Notes: a model not told the origin generated them from the sequence alone. A stretch of 64,000 nt of DNA from Nocardia sp. MH4 (GCF_019266065.1 NZ_LPNR01000101.1:1-64000), one strand, 5' to 3'. Positions 15,356 through 25,492 are shown, counted from the first letter of the stretch. Translations and numbers: made by a program.

Positions 15356-16711
15356 ATGAGCATTCATCAGCTGGTCGTTATCGGCTACGACGAGATCGTT
15401 CGCAACAAGTACATGCCCGTCATCCGGCAGGCGATCGCCGAGGGACACCTCGATTCCTGGTCGCTGATAGACCTCGAATCCGAGCGCGAGGTCATCGAGG
15501 CACGGCTTGTCGGTGCGGACCCGCAGCCGCGCACGAAGTTCTTCGTCCAGGCCGACCGAGGCGATCCCGCACTGGCTCTGGAAACAGCGCAGACAGCGCT
15601 GCGTTTCCTGCGGTCGCCGGGCCTGCCGATGCTGGCCTACATCGCCACCGAGGTCGGCTCGCACTTGCAATACCTGCGCCGGTGCGTGGCCGAAGGCATC
15701 AACTCACTGGTCGAGAAGCCGGTTTTCGCTCCGATGCTCGATGGCACGTTCGAACCCTCCCTGATTTCCACGACCATGGACGAGCTGATCTCCGACGCCG
15801 CACGAAGGACCGCGCGGCACTCGGTGATGACTTTGAGCCGCTACCACAGCATCTACAACGACCGGCTCATCGGAGCATTGCGCGAACGGATGCTCGCGTG
15901 GAAGGCACCGTTGACCTCGTTTCATCTGCGGGCCGCAGGCGGAGTCTGGAATCTGTCGCACGAGTTCGTAACCCGCGACGACCACCCCTACCGGCACGGA
16001 TACGGGATGCTGATGCACGGCAGCTACCACTACATCGACCTCGCGGTCCAGGTCCTCTCGCTCAACAAGCTGCTCTTCCGAGGCCGGCCGCTGCGGTTGC
16101 AGGTGAGCTCTTTCGGCGCGTTTCCCGCCGACCAAGACCAGCGAGTGTCTGCCCCGGCCACGAAGTTGCTCGGTGGGCACTCGAAATGTGCTGCGCTGGC
16201 GCGTGAACCGGGCCGCTACGGCGAAACCGACATCACCTCCACGTTCCGGCTGATCGACGCCGAAACCGAGTCCACGATCACCTTGGGCACGCTGTCTTTC
16301 GAGCAGACGACGCCCTCGATTCGGAGCTGGCAGGCGTTCCCTGACGGGGTGTACAACAAGAACGGCCGGACCAGCAGCGTCGATCTGGAAGCGCAGCTGT
16401 CGACGCTGTACTCGGTGCACGTGCACTGCTACGACGTGCCTCGCGGGCCCGATGCCGACAAGATCGGCGCGGTCGCAGAGATTCTCACCCGCGCCAATGC
16501 CTCGCTGCTCACCGACGATGAGTACGTTTCGCGCGAAACTTTCGACGGCCTCTTCCACAGCGATAGTAACCGCGCCCTGATGCAGAACTGGTTGCGCGGC
16601 ACCGAAACCCGCAGCCGACTGCAGGACCACTACCTGCCGATGCGTGTCACCGAAGCCCTCGCGCTATCGCTGCGCATCCCCGGCCAAATCGTGGAAGTCG
16701 ACGGATTCTAG
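15356..16711 (+). CDS. Gfo/Idh/MocA-like oxidoreductase, degenerate cofactor loop
   Basis: 451 residues. The N-terminal Rossmann strand 'HQLVVIGYDEIVRNKYMPVI' keeps the family layout but lacks a clean GxGxxG. The EKP motif is present ('GINSLVEKPVFAPM'), followed by a long C-terminal domain ('LHGSYHYIDLAVQVL'-like segment near residues 222-236). Family members are NAD(P)-dependent dehydrogenases or isomerases of sugars, inositols and related compounds, usually ~350 residues, so ~100 are extra. First gene of an operon with a methyltransferase nine bases downstream. The substrate is probably a sugar-containing or small polar molecule; redox activity is uncertain given the altered loop. Confidence 0.65.
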   Translation: MSIHQLVVIGYDEIVRNKYMPVIRQAIAEGHLDSWSLIDLESEREVIEARLVGADPQPRTKFFVQADRGDPALALETAQTALRFLRSPGLPMLAYIATEVGSHLQYLRRCVAEGINSLVEKPVFAPMLDGTFEPSLISTTMDELISDAARRTARHSVMTLSRYHSIYNDRLIGALRERMLAWKAPLTSFHLRAAGGVWNLSHEFVTRDDHPYRHGYGMLMHGSYHYIDLAVQVLSLNKLLFRGRPLRLQVSSFGAFPADQDQRVSAPATKLLGGHSKCAALAREPGRYGETDITSTFRLIDAETESTITLGTLSFEQTTPSIRSWQAFPDGVYNKNGRTSSVDLEAQLSTLYSVHVHCYDVPRGPDADKIGAVAEILTRANASLLTDDEYVSRETFDGLFHSDSNRALMQNWLRGTETRSRLQDHYLPMRVTEALALSLRIPGQIVEVDGF

Positions 16712-16720
16712 GAGCCCCCC

Positions 16721-17410
16721 ATGTACCTCACACGCTCTCAAAAAGATGTCACCGCCTTCTATCTCGCAGCATTGGCGGGCGAAGCGCCGACAGCGGAGCG
16801 ACTGTCGGCACCGGTCTCAGACAGGTTCGCCGAATTCCTCAACGCCGTCGATAACAGTGCTCCCCGAACCGCGCTCGACCTCGGATACGGCAGGGGCACC
16901 TACACGGTCGCCTTGGCCCGAGCTGGTTTCGATGTCGTGGCCGTCGACCAGGTCCCGGCCCAGATCCTGCGCTCACGGCTGACGGGCCTGGCGAACCTGG
17001 CCGACCACATCGACGTGGTTCAACAGCGGATCGAAACCTTCTCCGTCCACAGACAGTTCGGTGTCGTTGTCGCCAAAGATGTTCTGCACTACCTGCGCCA
17101 GGATCAGGTCCGCGAGCTCCTGACCCGCTACATCCAGCGCGCCCCCGTCGGCACAGGACATTTCCTCGAGGTGTTCACCGATATCTCCCGCACCGACCGG
17201 CATGGACGTCGGGTGTTGATCGAGGACGAGGCCACCTACACCGCCGACACCTTCCGCACCACGATCGAACGCCTCTACACCGGATGGGCCTGCCACATGA
17301 GCTTGACCCGACACAGTGAGCGCAACACCGACTCGGAGCACAACTACTTCGAAGCCAACAGGATCACTGTCCACGCACACCGCACCACCGACCACCAGGC
17401 CCGCCGATGA
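16721..17410 (+). CDS. Class I SAM-dependent methyltransferase
   Basis: 229 residues. Motif I 'ALDLGYGRGTYTVALARAGF' and motif II 'DVVAVDQVPA' are clear; motif IV region 'VVVAKDVLHYL' follows. AGGAG directly after the upstream stop sets the start. The stop overlaps the glycosyltransferase start (ATGA). The first ~40 residues ('SQKDVTAFYLAALAGEAPTA') are a helical cap that probably shapes the substrate pocket. Substrate unknown; the operon suggests methylation of a glycosylated product. Confidence 0.8.
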   Translation: MYLTRSQKDVTAFYLAALAGEAPTAERLSAPVSDRFAEFLNAVDNSAPRTALDLGYGRGTYTVALARAGFDVVAVDQVPAQILRSRLTGLANLADHIDVVQQRIETFSVHRQFGVVVAKDVLHYLRQDQVRELLTRYIQRAPVGTGHFLEVFTDISRTDRHGRRVLIEDEATYTADTFRTTIERLYTGWACHMSLTRHSERNTDSEHNYFEANRITVHAHRTTDHQARR

Positions 17411-18330
17411 GTACCGACCCGCTCGGGCTCACGGTCATCGTGCCCTGCCACAACAGCGGAAACTTCGTCCTGGAGGCAGTCGAATCCGCTGTTGGACAGC
17501 CGATGTCGTTTCGCTACGAAGTTCTCGTGGTCGATGACGGCAGCGACGACCCCGACACACTGGCCAGCCTCGATGCCTGCCAGGAGTTGCCGAACGTCCG
17601 CGTCATTCGGCGAAGCGACAACCGTGGCGCACAGGGGGCCCGCACCGCCGCGCTCTACTACGCCCGTTACCCCTACGTCCTCCCATTGGATTCAGATGAC
17701 CGGCTGGCCACTGACCCCGACCTCCTCGCAGCCGGTAGCTACCCCGAACGAGCGGTCCAGCTCCTGGCCTCCTCACCGGACCTTGCTTTCGTCCACACCT
17801 ACTCGCAGATGTTCGCCGGGTTCGACGGACTGACGATCTCGGCCTATCCCTGCCGCGAGGAACTGCTCGTCCGCAAGCACCACGCGCCGATGTCGATCGT
17901 CTACGGGCGCGCCGATGCCCTCGCCGCGGGCGGCTACGACGAGCGGGTCTGTAAGTGGCAGGACTGGGCCTTCGCGATCGATCTGCTCGCCGCCCGCCAC
18001 CGGCGAGGCAAGCCCAACGAGATCGGCTGCATACCGGGCCCGCTCCACGAGTACCGCGTCCACAATCGGTTCGCTCGCATATCCGCCAGCCAAGTCGATG
18101 AACTGGAGTCGGTGCGATACGTGGTCAAGAAGAACCTCGGCTACTTCCAGACGATCCTCGGCAAGGATCGCCCTGCCGACGACATCGCCGCGTTCGTTCA
18201 CGCTTGCAAGCCCGACCGGTTGACCGACCTTCTCCACATGGCCGCCGTCGACCTCGACCAGGCCCTGGCACTGGCTCAGGGACGCAAAGCCACCCTGGGC
18301 AGTGCTGTCGATGTATTGGGGATCCCGTGA
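17407..18330 (+). CDS. Family 2 glycosyltransferase
   Basis: 307 residues with GT2 motifs: '[20 protein letters not shown]', '[12 protein letters not shown]', '[13 protein letters not shown]' and the metal-binding '[11 protein letters not shown]'. A later '[11 protein letters not shown]' is like the acceptor-side ED/W motif of this family. No membrane segment, so it acts in the cytoplasm on a soluble acceptor. Starts within the methyltransferase stop, and its own TGA lies inside the GTG start of the ValRS gene. Confidence 0.85.
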   Translation: MSTDPLGLTVIVPCHNSGNFVLEAVESAVGQPMSFRYEVLVVDDGSDDPDTLASLDACQELPNVRVIRRSDNRGAQGARTAALYYARYPYVLPLDSDDRLATDPDLLAAGSYPERAVQLLASSPDLAFVHTYSQMFAGFDGLTISAYPCREELLVRKHHAPMSIVYGRADALAAGGYDERVCKWQDWAFAIDLLAARHRRGKPNEIGCIPGPLHEYRVHNRFARISASQVDELESVRYVVKKNLGYFQTILGKDRPADDIAAFVHACKPDRLTDLLHMAAVDLDQALALAQGRKATLGSAVDVLGIP

Positions 18331-21011
18331 CCGAGACGAACGCGACGCCACCTCCCACCGGCGGCGGTCAGACAGCCGATGGGCAGGCAATATGCTGGGC
18401 GACTGTGACCGATACCCACCACACAGACAGCACTGACCCCACAACCCTGCCGACGACTTTCGTACCGGTAGAACTAGAGGGTGAGCTGTACGTACGGTGG
18501 GTAGCCAACGGCTACTTCAAAGCCGATGAGACCAGCGACAAGCCCGCCTACACCGTCGTTATCCCGCCCCCTAACGTCACCGGCCGCCTGCACATGGGCC
18601 ATGCCTACGAGCACACCCAGATCGACGCGATTACCCGCCGCAAACGTATGCAGGGCTTCGAGACGCTGTGGCAACCCGGTATGGACCACGCGGGCATCGC
18701 CACCCAGAACGTGGTCGAACGCGAACTCGCCAAAGAGGGCCTCTCGCGACACGATCTCGGACGTGAGGCGTTTGAGGCGCGTGTGTGGCAGTGGAAGGCC
18801 GAGTCCGGTGGCGCCATCTCCGATCAGATGCGTCGCCTCGGCGACGGCGTCGACTGGGACCGCGAGCGGTTCACCATGGACGAGGGGCTCTCGCGCGCTG
18901 TCCAGACGATCTTCAAACGCCTCTACGACGACGGCCTCATCTACCGGGCCGAACGCATCATCAACTGGTGCCCGCGCTGCGCGACCGCGATCTCCGATAT
19001 CGAGGTCGATCACAAGGACCTCGACGGCGAGCTGGTCTCGATCCGATACGGCGAGGGCGATGACCAGATCGTTGTCGCGACCACCCGCGCCGAAACGATG
19101 CTCGGTGACACCGCCGTGGCCGTTCACCCCGACGACCCCCGATACAGCCACCTCATCGGTCGCGAGATCGAGCTGCCGCTGACCGGTCGCCGTATCCCTG
19201 TGGTTGCCGACGAGCACGTCGATCCCGAATTCGGTTCCGGCGCTGTGAAAGTCACCCCCGCCCACGACCCCAACGACTTCGAGATCGGCCAACGCCACAG
19301 TCTGCCCTCGCTCACGGTGATGGACGACCACGCGATCATTACCGCCCCTGGCCCGTTCCAAGGGCTCGATCGTCTCGAAGCTCGCAGCGCCGTCGTCGCC
19401 GCATTGCGAGCCGACGGACGCATCGTCGCGGAGAAGCGGCCTTACACCCACGCTGTCGGGCACTGCTCGCGCTGCGGCACCGTGATCGAGCCGCGCCTGT
19501 CGATGCAGTGGTGGGTCAAGGTCGCACCACTGGCCAAGGCCGCCGGTGACGCCGTTCGTGACGGCCAGGTGGCCATCCATCCCCCCGAGTTGGCTGGCCG
19601 CTACTTCGACTGGGTTGACAACCTGCGCGACTGGAACATCTCCCGCCAGCTGTGGTGGGGCCACCGCATTCCTGTCTGGTACAGCCCCACCGGTGAGGTC
19701 AAGTGCGTCGGCGCAGGTGAGACCGCTCCGGAGGGTTGGACGCAAGACCCCGATGTCCTCGACACCTGGTTCTCTTCGGCACTGTGGCCGTTCTCGACCA
19801 TGGGCTGGCCCGATCAGACTGACGGCCTCGCGAAGTTCTACCCCAACAGCGTGCTATTCACCGGGTATGACCTGCTGTTCTTCTGGATCGCCCGGATGAT
19901 GATGTTCGGGATCTACGCAACCGGCCAGGCACCATTCGAGACGATCGCCTTGCACGGCATGGTGCGCGACAAGCACGGCAAGAAGATGTCCAAGTCGTTC
20001 GGCAACGTGGTCGATCCAATCGAGTGGATGGACTCCTACGGCACCGACGCCCTGCGCTTCGCCCTGGCACGCGCCGCCAACCCCGGCACCGACGCACCGA
20101 TCGCGGAAGAGTCCGTCGCGGGCAGCCGCAACTTCACAACCAAACTGTGGAACGCGAGCCGATTCGCACTGCTCAACGGTGCAACGACCACCGGGCCTCT
20201 GCCGCCGGTTGAGGATCTCTCGGTCACCGACCGTTGGATTCTGTCGCGGCTCAACGCTGTGATCGCCGAAGCCGACGGCTACTACGAGGACTACCAGTTC
20301 GCGAAACTATCCGACCTGCTCTACCACTTCGCCTGGGACGAAACCTTCGACTGGTACCTCGAACTGTCCAAAGCCGTATTCGCCCACGGCGGTCCAGCCG
20401 CAGATGCGTCGCGTCGGGTCCTCGGGCATGTGCTCGACACCCTGCTGCGGCTGCTGCACCCACTCGTGCCGTTCGTCACCGAGAAGCTGTGGACCACACT
20501 CACCGGCGAAGAATCGGTCGTCATCGCCACTTGGCCACACGATTCCGGCCTCCGGGACCCGGCCGCCGAGGCCACGGTGGCTCAGTTGCAGCAACTCGTG
20601 ACCGAAGTTCGACGCTTCCGCTCCGAGCAGGGTGTACGAACCAGCCAGCGGGTGCCCGCCGAACTCACCCTCACCGACGCATTGGCGGGCCACGAGGCGG
20701 CCATCCGGCAACTGCTGCGTCTCGATCCCCCTACGGCTGACTTCCACTCGACCGCGGCACTGCCGATCGGTGACTCACGTGTGAGCCTGGACTTGTCGCA
20801 AGCGATCGACGTTGATGCCGAGAAGCGTCGCCTCGAAAAGGATCTCGCCGGCGCGCTCAAGGAAATCGAGGCTGCTGCTAAGAAGCTGAGCAACGACAGC
20901 TTCCTCGCCAAAGCTCCCAACGACATCGTCGCCGGTATCCGCACCCGTCACCAGAACGCCGAGCTGGACGCCCAGCGAATCCGCGAGCAACTCGCCGTGC
21001 TGCTCGGATAG
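18327..21011 (+). CDS. valS: Valyl-tRNA synthetase, extra copy
   Basis: 894 residues if started at the GTG that overlaps the GT2 stop (GTGA); a second GTG at 18405 would give 868. All parts are present: HIGH-type '[16 protein letters not shown]', zinc-site-like '[15 protein letters not shown]', editing domain '[20 protein letters not shown]' and '[17 protein letters not shown]', KMSKS in '[17 protein letters not shown]', anticodon domain, and a C-terminal coiled coil with '[20 protein letters not shown]'. From memory the sequence is closer to streptomycete than mycobacterial ValRS ('[11 protein letters not shown]' against 'WSPVLQTAISD'). It is not beside folC/ndk as housekeeping valS usually is, so it is probably a second gene. 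Roles to consider: self-resistance to a ValRS inhibitor or supply of Val-tRNA for biosynthesis. Confidence 0.9.
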   Translation: MTETNATPPPTGGGQTADGQAICWATVTDTHHTDSTDPTTLPTTFVPVELEGELYVRWVANGYFKADETSDKPAYTVVIPPPNVTGRLHMGHAYEHTQIDAITRRKRMQGFETLWQPGMDHAGIATQNVVERELAKEGLSRHDLGREAFEARVWQWKAESGGAISDQMRRLGDGVDWDRERFTMDEGLSRAVQTIFKRLYDDGLIYRAERIINWCPRCATAISDIEVDHKDLDGELVSIRYGEGDDQIVVATTRAETMLGDTAVAVHPDDPRYSHLIGREIELPLTGRRIPVVADEHVDPEFGSGAVKVTPAHDPNDFEIGQRHSLPSLTVMDDHAIITAPGPFQGLDRLEARSAVVAALRADGRIVAEKRPYTHAVGHCSRCGTVIEPRLSMQWWVKVAPLAKAAGDAVRDGQVAIHPPELAGRYFDWVDNLRDWNISRQLWWGHRIPVWYSPTGEVKCVGAGETAPEGWTQDPDVLDTWFSSALWPFSTMGWPDQTDGLAKFYPNSVLFTGYDLLFFWIARMMMFGIYATGQAPFETIALHGMVRDKHGKKMSKSFGNVVDPIEWMDSYGTDALRFALARAANPGTDAPIAEESVAGSRNFTTKLWNASRFALLNGATTTGPLPPVEDLSVTDRWILSRLNAVIAEADGYYEDYQFAKLSDLLYHFAWDETFDWYLELSKAVFAHGGPAADASRRVLGHVLDTLLRLLHPLVPFVTEKLWTTLTGEESVVIATWPHDSGLRDPAAEATVAQLQQLVTEVRRFRSEQGVRTSQRVPAELTLTDALAGHEAAIRQLLRLDPPTADFHSTAALPIGDSRVSLDLSQAIDVDAEKRRLEKDLAGALKEIEAAAKKLSNDSFLAKAPNDIVAGIRTRHQNAELDAQRIREQLAVLLG
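18369..18407 (+). promoter_or_regulatory. Possible internal promoter giving a leaderless ValRS transcript
   Basis: CAGACA at about 18369-18374 and TATGCT at 18391-18396 are spaced 16 bases apart. The GTG at 18405 begins eight bases after the -10-like hexamer, the usual geometry for leaderless actinobacterial mRNAs. It could express ValRS independently of the biosynthetic genes. Confidence 0.35.
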
Positions 21012-21023
21012 CCCTTCGACCGA

Positions 21024-21106
21024 CCGCGAGGCCCCTGACACGGCGTGGCCGTACCCTCGTCACAACACGGGACAGCGGGCCTCGCGGCACCCAATCCGAC
21101 TTTTTT
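21024..21106 (+). terminator. Hairpin and T-run after ValRS gene
   Basis: CCGCGAGGCCC (21024-21034) pairs with GGGCCTCGCGG (21077-21087), and TTTTTT follows at 21101-21106. The loop is long (42 bases) and the T-run is 13 bases away, so the terminator call is moderate. Confidence 0.5.
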
Positions 21107-21269
21107 CATACCGGGACCGAGTTTGGTCCGAACAACTTGACCGGCAATCTGGCAACGACGATGGAGAGTCTTGAAACGCGGGCCCTTTCCTCCCGAGCCG
21201 CCGACGTCGCTGACCGACGCCGGTGCGATCAGAAGCAATGATTGGTCGGCGTTTTCAGGGCTGACTCAT

Positions 21270-21866
21270 ATGGAGGATCATTTCACCGTCAAACCGTGGC
21301 CCGACGGGTTCTCGGCGTACTACTGGTATCTGACGTTCGAGGACGCCGAGCTGGTCTCCTTGGCTCAACATTGCCAAAAGAGCTTGAGTTCCTATGGACT
21401 GCACCCGGTCCCGCTGTCGTCGCTGCACATGACCCTGTGCCGGGTTGGTGCCGCCGATACGATCAGCGATACCGCCATCGCGGTAGTCGCCTCCAGCGCC
21501 GTCGAGGCTCTCGACCGCATCGACAGCTTCGAGATCGAGGTCGGGCCTCTGGCCGGTTCCTCGGGAGCGATCCGATTCTCGGTAACGCCCTGGTCGTCGA
21601 TCTGGCAGCTCACCACGATTCTGCGTAGTCAATCTGAGAACGTCGCAGCGAGCCCAGCGTCAAAACCTCTCTCCCACTTCCGCCCCCACGTCGGGATCGC
21701 CTACAGCAATCGGCGCCAAGAGATCGCGCCCATCATCGAGCGAGTCTCACAGTTACGCAACATGGTTCCCGTCCCGGTCACGGTCAAGCAAGTCAAGCTC
21801 GTCCGCCTCTGGCGATCCCAGTATTCCTACCAATGGGACGACATCGCCACTATCGCCCTTCGATAG
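21270..21866 (+). CDS. 2'-5' RNA ligase / 2H phosphoesterase family protein
   Basis: 198 residues from ATG 21270; this start matches the family N-terminus ('MEDHFTVKPWPDGFSAYYWY'), and an in-frame TTG at 21171 is less likely. The first 2H motif is 'SSLHMTLCRV' (HxT). The second is 'FRPHVGIAY', where Gly replaces the usual Thr/Ser. Family enzymes act on 2',3'-cyclic or 2'-5' RNA ends or cyclic nucleotides. The 3' end overlaps a convergent XRE regulator gene by 17 bases. Lying just after an extra ValRS, a tRNA-end or nucleotide-derived substrate is an attractive but unproven idea. Confidence 0.75.
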   Translation: MEDHFTVKPWPDGFSAYYWYLTFEDAELVSLAQHCQKSLSSYGLHPVPLSSLHMTLCRVGAADTISDTAIAVVASSAVEALDRIDSFEIEVGPLAGSSGAIRFSVTPWSSIWQLTTILRSQSENVAASPASKPLSHFRPHVGIAYSNRRQEIAPIIERVSQLRNMVPVPVTVKQVKLVRLWRSQYSYQWDDIATIALR

Positions 21867-23184
21867 GGCGAGCACCCTCGGAAACCACGCTCGCCGAAGA
21901 TGACCACTCCTCGAGCTCGCTCAGATACGTGCCAACGACCCGACGATCGATCGCGTCGACAACGTCGGCGAGTTCGTGGGCACGCTGCCAGACCGAGCGG
22001 ATCGGCTGGCCGTGCGAGGCTGCCAGCGCTTGCCGTGCCAGCGACATCGCATGTTCGGTGTCAGGGCGCTTCTGCTTGACCAGGGCTGTTGCGACGTCCA
22101 GCCGAACGAGGGCTTGACTCCACACCGAGTCCGACGTGTCCACCAACTCGGCCACCAATTGACCGTACTCGAGAGTCTTGCTGTGATCTCCGGCAGACAA
22201 ATGAGCTGTCGCGGCGTTGGCCATCAGCCGTGGCACGCTGTAAGGCTCGAACGACAATGCGGGCGTCAGCCCATGCGACGTGCCCGTGTTGTCACTGAGG
22301 TTCAGCGCCGCCTCGATCGCCGTGTGTACGCCGACGGAATCTCCGAGTTTGCCCAATGCACGGGCCAGGCCGTTGGCGTACAGGCGGATCGCTTGTCCAC
22401 TCGAACCCGCAACCCGTAACCCTTCTTGCGCAGCATCGACGGCGCGTGTGTAGTCGCCCTGATAGTAGGAGCAGAAGCTCTGCGTCCCTTTGACCCACGC
22501 GATCAGCTCCAGGTCTCGCGTGAACTCCGCGAGGCCGAGAGCTTCTTCGCCGTACATCCTTGAGTGCTGGAAACGTCCTAGGTTGACCGCCATATACGCC
22601 AGCGCGCCCGACATCTGGCACGCGAACCGATACAGCCGCGCCAGATGCAGCGGTTGCCGACACTGCTCGAGCAAGACGTCAACTTGCCGACGAAGGGCGA
22701 GAACTTCTGGTGCGAGAAGTGTCGGTCCTTCTGCTTCGTATCGGATCAGGATGTCCCCGAACGCCACCTCGATCACGTCGAGCACTCCGTCGTCGACACC
22801 TTTGGCCCGCAGCAGCCGCATACGTTCGATGATCAGGGACGGTCGTTCGAAGGTGGCGTCTACCTCGCCGCGGGCGGGTCGAGTAGCAGTGGTTGCGGGA
22901 GAGCCGCTCCGCGGTGATCGTCGGAATTCCTCCCACTCGCGTTGGCCAGCCGCGACCATCGCTTCGAACCGGGCGCGGTCCTCTTCGCTGGTGTACCGCC
23001 GCAGGGTGATGTCGAGGATCTCTTGCACCTTGGACCGGGGTCTGACCGCGCTCAAACCCGCACGCCAATTGTTAACCGTGGTCGTCTCGACACCAAGCAG
23101 CGCGGCGAATTCTCGGTTCGATTTACGCATCGCCTCTTGCAGCGCAGCCGCCTCGAAGCCGGTCCATCCCCGCCCTCGTATCAT
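21850..23184 (-). CDS. XRE-family regulator with TPR-like sensor domain (module A)
   Basis: 444 residues from ATG 23184. The first ~45 residues are nearly identical to those of the regulator at 24083-25414 ('EFAALLGVETTTVNNWRAGL', 'SAVRPRSK'), but the C-terminal helical repeat domain is different ('LYRFACQMSGALAYMAVNLG', 'RMYGEEALGLAEFTRDLELI'). So two regulators share a DNA-binding specificity but sense different things. The shared 22-bp element starts 58 bases upstream of the ATG. An alternative ATG at 23208 would add eight residues. Confidence 0.8.
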   Translation of the reverse strand: MIRGRGWTGFEAAALQEAMRKSNREFAALLGVETTTVNNWRAGLSAVRPRSKVQEILDITLRRYTSEEDRARFEAMVAAGQREWEEFRRSPRSGSPATTATRPARGEVDATFERPSLIIERMRLLRAKGVDDGVLDVIEVAFGDILIRYEAEGPTLLAPEVLALRRQVDVLLEQCRQPLHLARLYRFACQMSGALAYMAVNLGRFQHSRMYGEEALGLAEFTRDLELIAWVKGTQSFCSYYQGDYTRAVDAAQEGLRVAGSSGQAIRLYANGLARALGKLGDSVGVHTAIEAALNLSDNTGTSHGLTPALSFEPYSVPRLMANAATAHLSAGDHSKTLEYGQLVAELVDTSDSVWSQALVRLDVATALVKQKRPDTEHAMSLARQALAASHGQPIRSVWQRAHELADVVDAIDRRVVGTYLSELEEWSSSASVVSEGARPIEGR

Positions 23185-23241
23185 CGCCGCCCCCAACAAT
23201 TTCAGCATCTGAGCTGGTAGATGAACCCGGTACGCCCACGC

Positions 23242-23263
23242 TACCCCACCGCTATGCGGTTCC
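23242..23263 (+). promoter_or_regulatory. Shared XRE-module element, copy A
   Basis: Identical over 22 bases to copy B (25471-25492). The centre ACCGC-TAT-GCGGT is an inverted repeat. The next ~110 bases are also similar to copy B (GTTACxCGCAG, ATCAGAA, CGATxACGCACCT) and end at a ribosome site and an ATG (23378). That frame here codes only a short, unsupported peptide that runs into the convergent SGNH gene, so the original downstream gene seems lost. Confidence 0.7.
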
Positions 23264-23438
23264 TTGCGCAGTTACGCGCAGTCCACGACGGGAATCAGAA
23301 CTCGTTGCTGGGCAACCGATCACGCACCTCGACCGGTTGGTGCCCCACACATCGGACACGTCACAAGAGGCGCGGACATGACCGAGTCTCGGGGGACCAC
23401 CGTGGGTTTCGGATACGGCCTGTCCTTGCCGACTGTTC

Positions 23439-24086
23439 TCACACTTCGATCTTTTCAGCGATCAGCCGTGAAACCTGTTCGTGTGAGTCACGGCTCAGGT
23501 GTACGCCGTCGATTCCAGGACACCCGACCGTAGCCGCGTCGGCGAACAAAACTCCGCGCTTGGAAGCGACGCGACGTATCGCACCGCCGAGTTCGCGTGA
23601 TTTATGCACGGAGTCATCGTCGTACTCAGAGCTCTGCTCAGAAAACTCCGGCTGACTGGCATCGAGGTGAATCGGACTGACCAGCAATACCGCAGGAACC
23701 GCGCCGGTTCGAGTCCACGCCGTGCGCTCGACGTTGTCGATATAGCCCTCGAGCGCGGCGGCAACGGCATCTGGTTCTCGACCGAATTTGGTCTTGAGAT
23801 CATTGTTTCCCAACATGACCACAACCATGTCCAAGGGCGAGTGGCTGCGCAGACAGGGTTGAAAGTATGTACGACCGTTGCGATCGTCACGATCGGGATC
23901 GTCCAAGTCAGTGGTCCGGCCGCCGAGACCTTCCTCGATAACGGCGTATCCGGCACCGAGACGTTGCTGTAGCCGCCCAGTCCAGCGCACGTCGACTGGC
24001 CAGCGACCGCGCCGTTCAGCCGGTTGGCCGAAGGTGTTCGAGTCACCGAAGCACAAGACGGTAAAGGCGTCAGGATTAACAATCAA
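23439..24086 (-). CDS. SGNH/GDSL-type hydrolase
   Basis: 215 residues from TTG 24086, which overlaps the upstream regulator stop (TTGA); AGGAA lies upstream. All four blocks are present: 'VLCFGDSNTFG' (nucleophile Ser), 'EEGLGGRT' (Gly), 'MVVVMLGNNDLKT' (Asn) and 'DGVHLSRDSHEQ' (Asp-His). No signal peptide, so a cytoplasmic esterase or acylhydrolase. Translational coupling to the XRE regulator suggests the pair is regulated together; the substrate could be the product of the neighbouring GT2/methyltransferase operon. Confidence 0.85.
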   Translation of the reverse strand: MIVNPDAFTVLCFGDSNTFGQPAERRGRWPVDVRWTGRLQQRLGAGYAVIEEGLGGRTTDLDDPDRDDRNGRTYFQPCLRSHSPLDMVVVMLGNNDLKTKFGREPDAVAAALEGYIDNVERTAWTRTGAVPAVLLVSPIHLDASQPEFSEQSSEYDDDSVHKSRELGGAIRRVASKRGVLFADAATVGCPGIDGVHLSRDSHEQVSRLIAEKIEV

Positions 24087-25414
24087 GGTTGGATTCCTAC
24101 AGGTTGGGTGGAAACTCCGAGGTAGTTGACGACATCGTCGAGCCCATCCAGCCGTTGCCGACTTCGACGGTCCAGCAGCTCATGGGTCAGTGTGTGGGCC
24201 AGCGGGATGTGACCAACGAATTCCGGTGCCAGCGCGCAAGCGTCGCGAAGGGTGTCAACGGCTCCCGCATCGTCTCGACTGTGGATCTGGGCTTGGGCAA
24301 CGTTGATGAGCCTGCGACTTTGGAGGGTAGGCGGAATTCCGGGACCTCCGCTACTGACAGCAGCCGCAAGTTTCAGAGCCTCACGCGGCCGACTAGCCCC
24401 CATCTCGTTGATGACACCAAAACTAGCGGCCGAGGTGCGACCGAACACATTGGATACCTCGGGCCTATCGACATAGGCGTCTTCCAGCTGAGTCCCCGCT
24501 GCGTCGCATAAGCGGAGGAACCTCTGCGCTTCGCGGTAGTCCCCTGATCGTGAGGCCGCGAAGGCGGCGTAGCAGAGAAGTTCTCCCCAGATGGCGACAT
24601 GGCGAGGTGTAGCTGTGGACAAACGAGGCTCGATTTCCGCAGCCGCTCGTTCGGCATGGGCGACCGCGTCGTCGTACATGTTGTTCTTAGCCAGGAGCCA
24701 TGACTGAGATCCTTTGATCGCAGCTCGAGTCAGGTCATCTCCGCTCTCAGCCGCGAACTGATCCGCGCGGAGAAGCGCCAAGGATGCCAAGTCCGCCTGA
24801 CCTGCGTAACCCAGGAGGTTAGAGGAGGCATGGAGCAACTGGGCAAGCGAAACATGTGCCTGGCACCGCGACTCGCCCCCGGTGTCCTCGATTGCGTTGT
24901 ACGCGCTTGCCAGGACGCCAGGCAGTATGCGCTGCATTTCGCTGAACCGAGCCGAGAAGAATAAGTCCCAGACGTAGGGAACCGCAGCCGTGAACTCCAA
25001 CTCGGTGCCAGGTGGGGTGCTCGGAATGGAGCCCATAAGGACTCGCCGCAACTGAAAAATGCCGTCCTCGGGCGAGCCACTGCTCGAGCCATTCAACGCC
25101 AGGCCGGTGCCAGGATGGGTTGTCGTGGCTGGCTGTTGCATTCGCGGTCGGTGCCGTCGCCGCCACGCCGCCTCGCCTTCGGCCACTATTTGATCGAACC
25201 GCAACCGATCTTCTGGGCTGGCGTGTTGCCGGTAGGTGGTATCGAGGATCGCTTGTGCCTTGGACCGGGGTCTGACCGCGCTCAATCCCGCACGCCAATT
25301 GTTGATCGTGGTGGTCTCAACGCCCAGCAGCGCGGCAAACTCTCGGTTCGATCTACGCATCGCCTCTTGCAACGCGGCTGCTTCGAAGCCGGTCCACCCC
25401 CGCCCTCGTATCAT
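24083..25414 (-). CDS. XRE-family regulator with TPR-like sensor domain (module B)
   Basis: 443 residues from ATG 25414. The HTH region ('RSNREFAALLGVETTTINNW', 'RAGLSAVRPRSKAQAILDTT') is almost the same as in the 21850-23184 regulator, and the helical C-terminal domain ('VSLAQLLHASSNLLGYAGQA', 'WGELLCYAAFAASRSGDYRE') diverges. The shared 22-bp element begins 57 bases upstream, the same distance as in module A. It likely represses or activates its own gene, the coupled SGNH gene and the divergent NUDIX transcript. Confidence 0.8.
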   Translation of the reverse strand: MIRGRGWTGFEAAALQEAMRRSNREFAALLGVETTTINNWRAGLSAVRPRSKAQAILDTTYRQHASPEDRLRFDQIVAEGEAAWRRRHRPRMQQPATTTHPGTGLALNGSSSGSPEDGIFQLRRVLMGSIPSTPPGTELEFTAAVPYVWDLFFSARFSEMQRILPGVLASAYNAIEDTGGESRCQAHVSLAQLLHASSNLLGYAGQADLASLALLRADQFAAESGDDLTRAAIKGSQSWLLAKNNMYDDAVAHAERAAAEIEPRLSTATPRHVAIWGELLCYAAFAASRSGDYREAQRFLRLCDAAGTQLEDAYVDRPEVSNVFGRTSAASFGVINEMGASRPREALKLAAAVSSGGPGIPPTLQSRRLINVAQAQIHSRDDAGAVDTLRDACALAPEFVGHIPLAHTLTHELLDRRSRQRLDGLDDVVNYLGVSTQPVGIQP

Positions 25415-25470
25415 CGCCGCCCCCAGGGTTTCAGCATCTGAGCTGGTAAATGGACCAGAAAACCCTACGG

Positions 25471-25492
25471 TACCCCACCGCTATGCGGTTCC
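25471..25492 (+). promoter_or_regulatory. Shared XRE-module element, copy B
   Basis: Second exact copy of the 22-bp element (core CCACCGCTATGCGGTTCC). It lies between the divergent XRE-TPR gene and the small frame at 25604 / NUDIX gene at 25734, with a conserved ~110-base leader following it. Confidence 0.7.

Noticed and set aside
18327..21011. ValRS as the only, housekeeping valS
   Set aside because: Embedded in a specialised operon and not beside folC/ndk. Not proven, and a genome check is listed under findings.
23378..23533. Small frame after copy A of the shared leader
   Set aside because: It has a ribosome site but runs antisense into the SGNH gene, with no similarity to the other leader-linked proteins beyond the start; probably a remnant.
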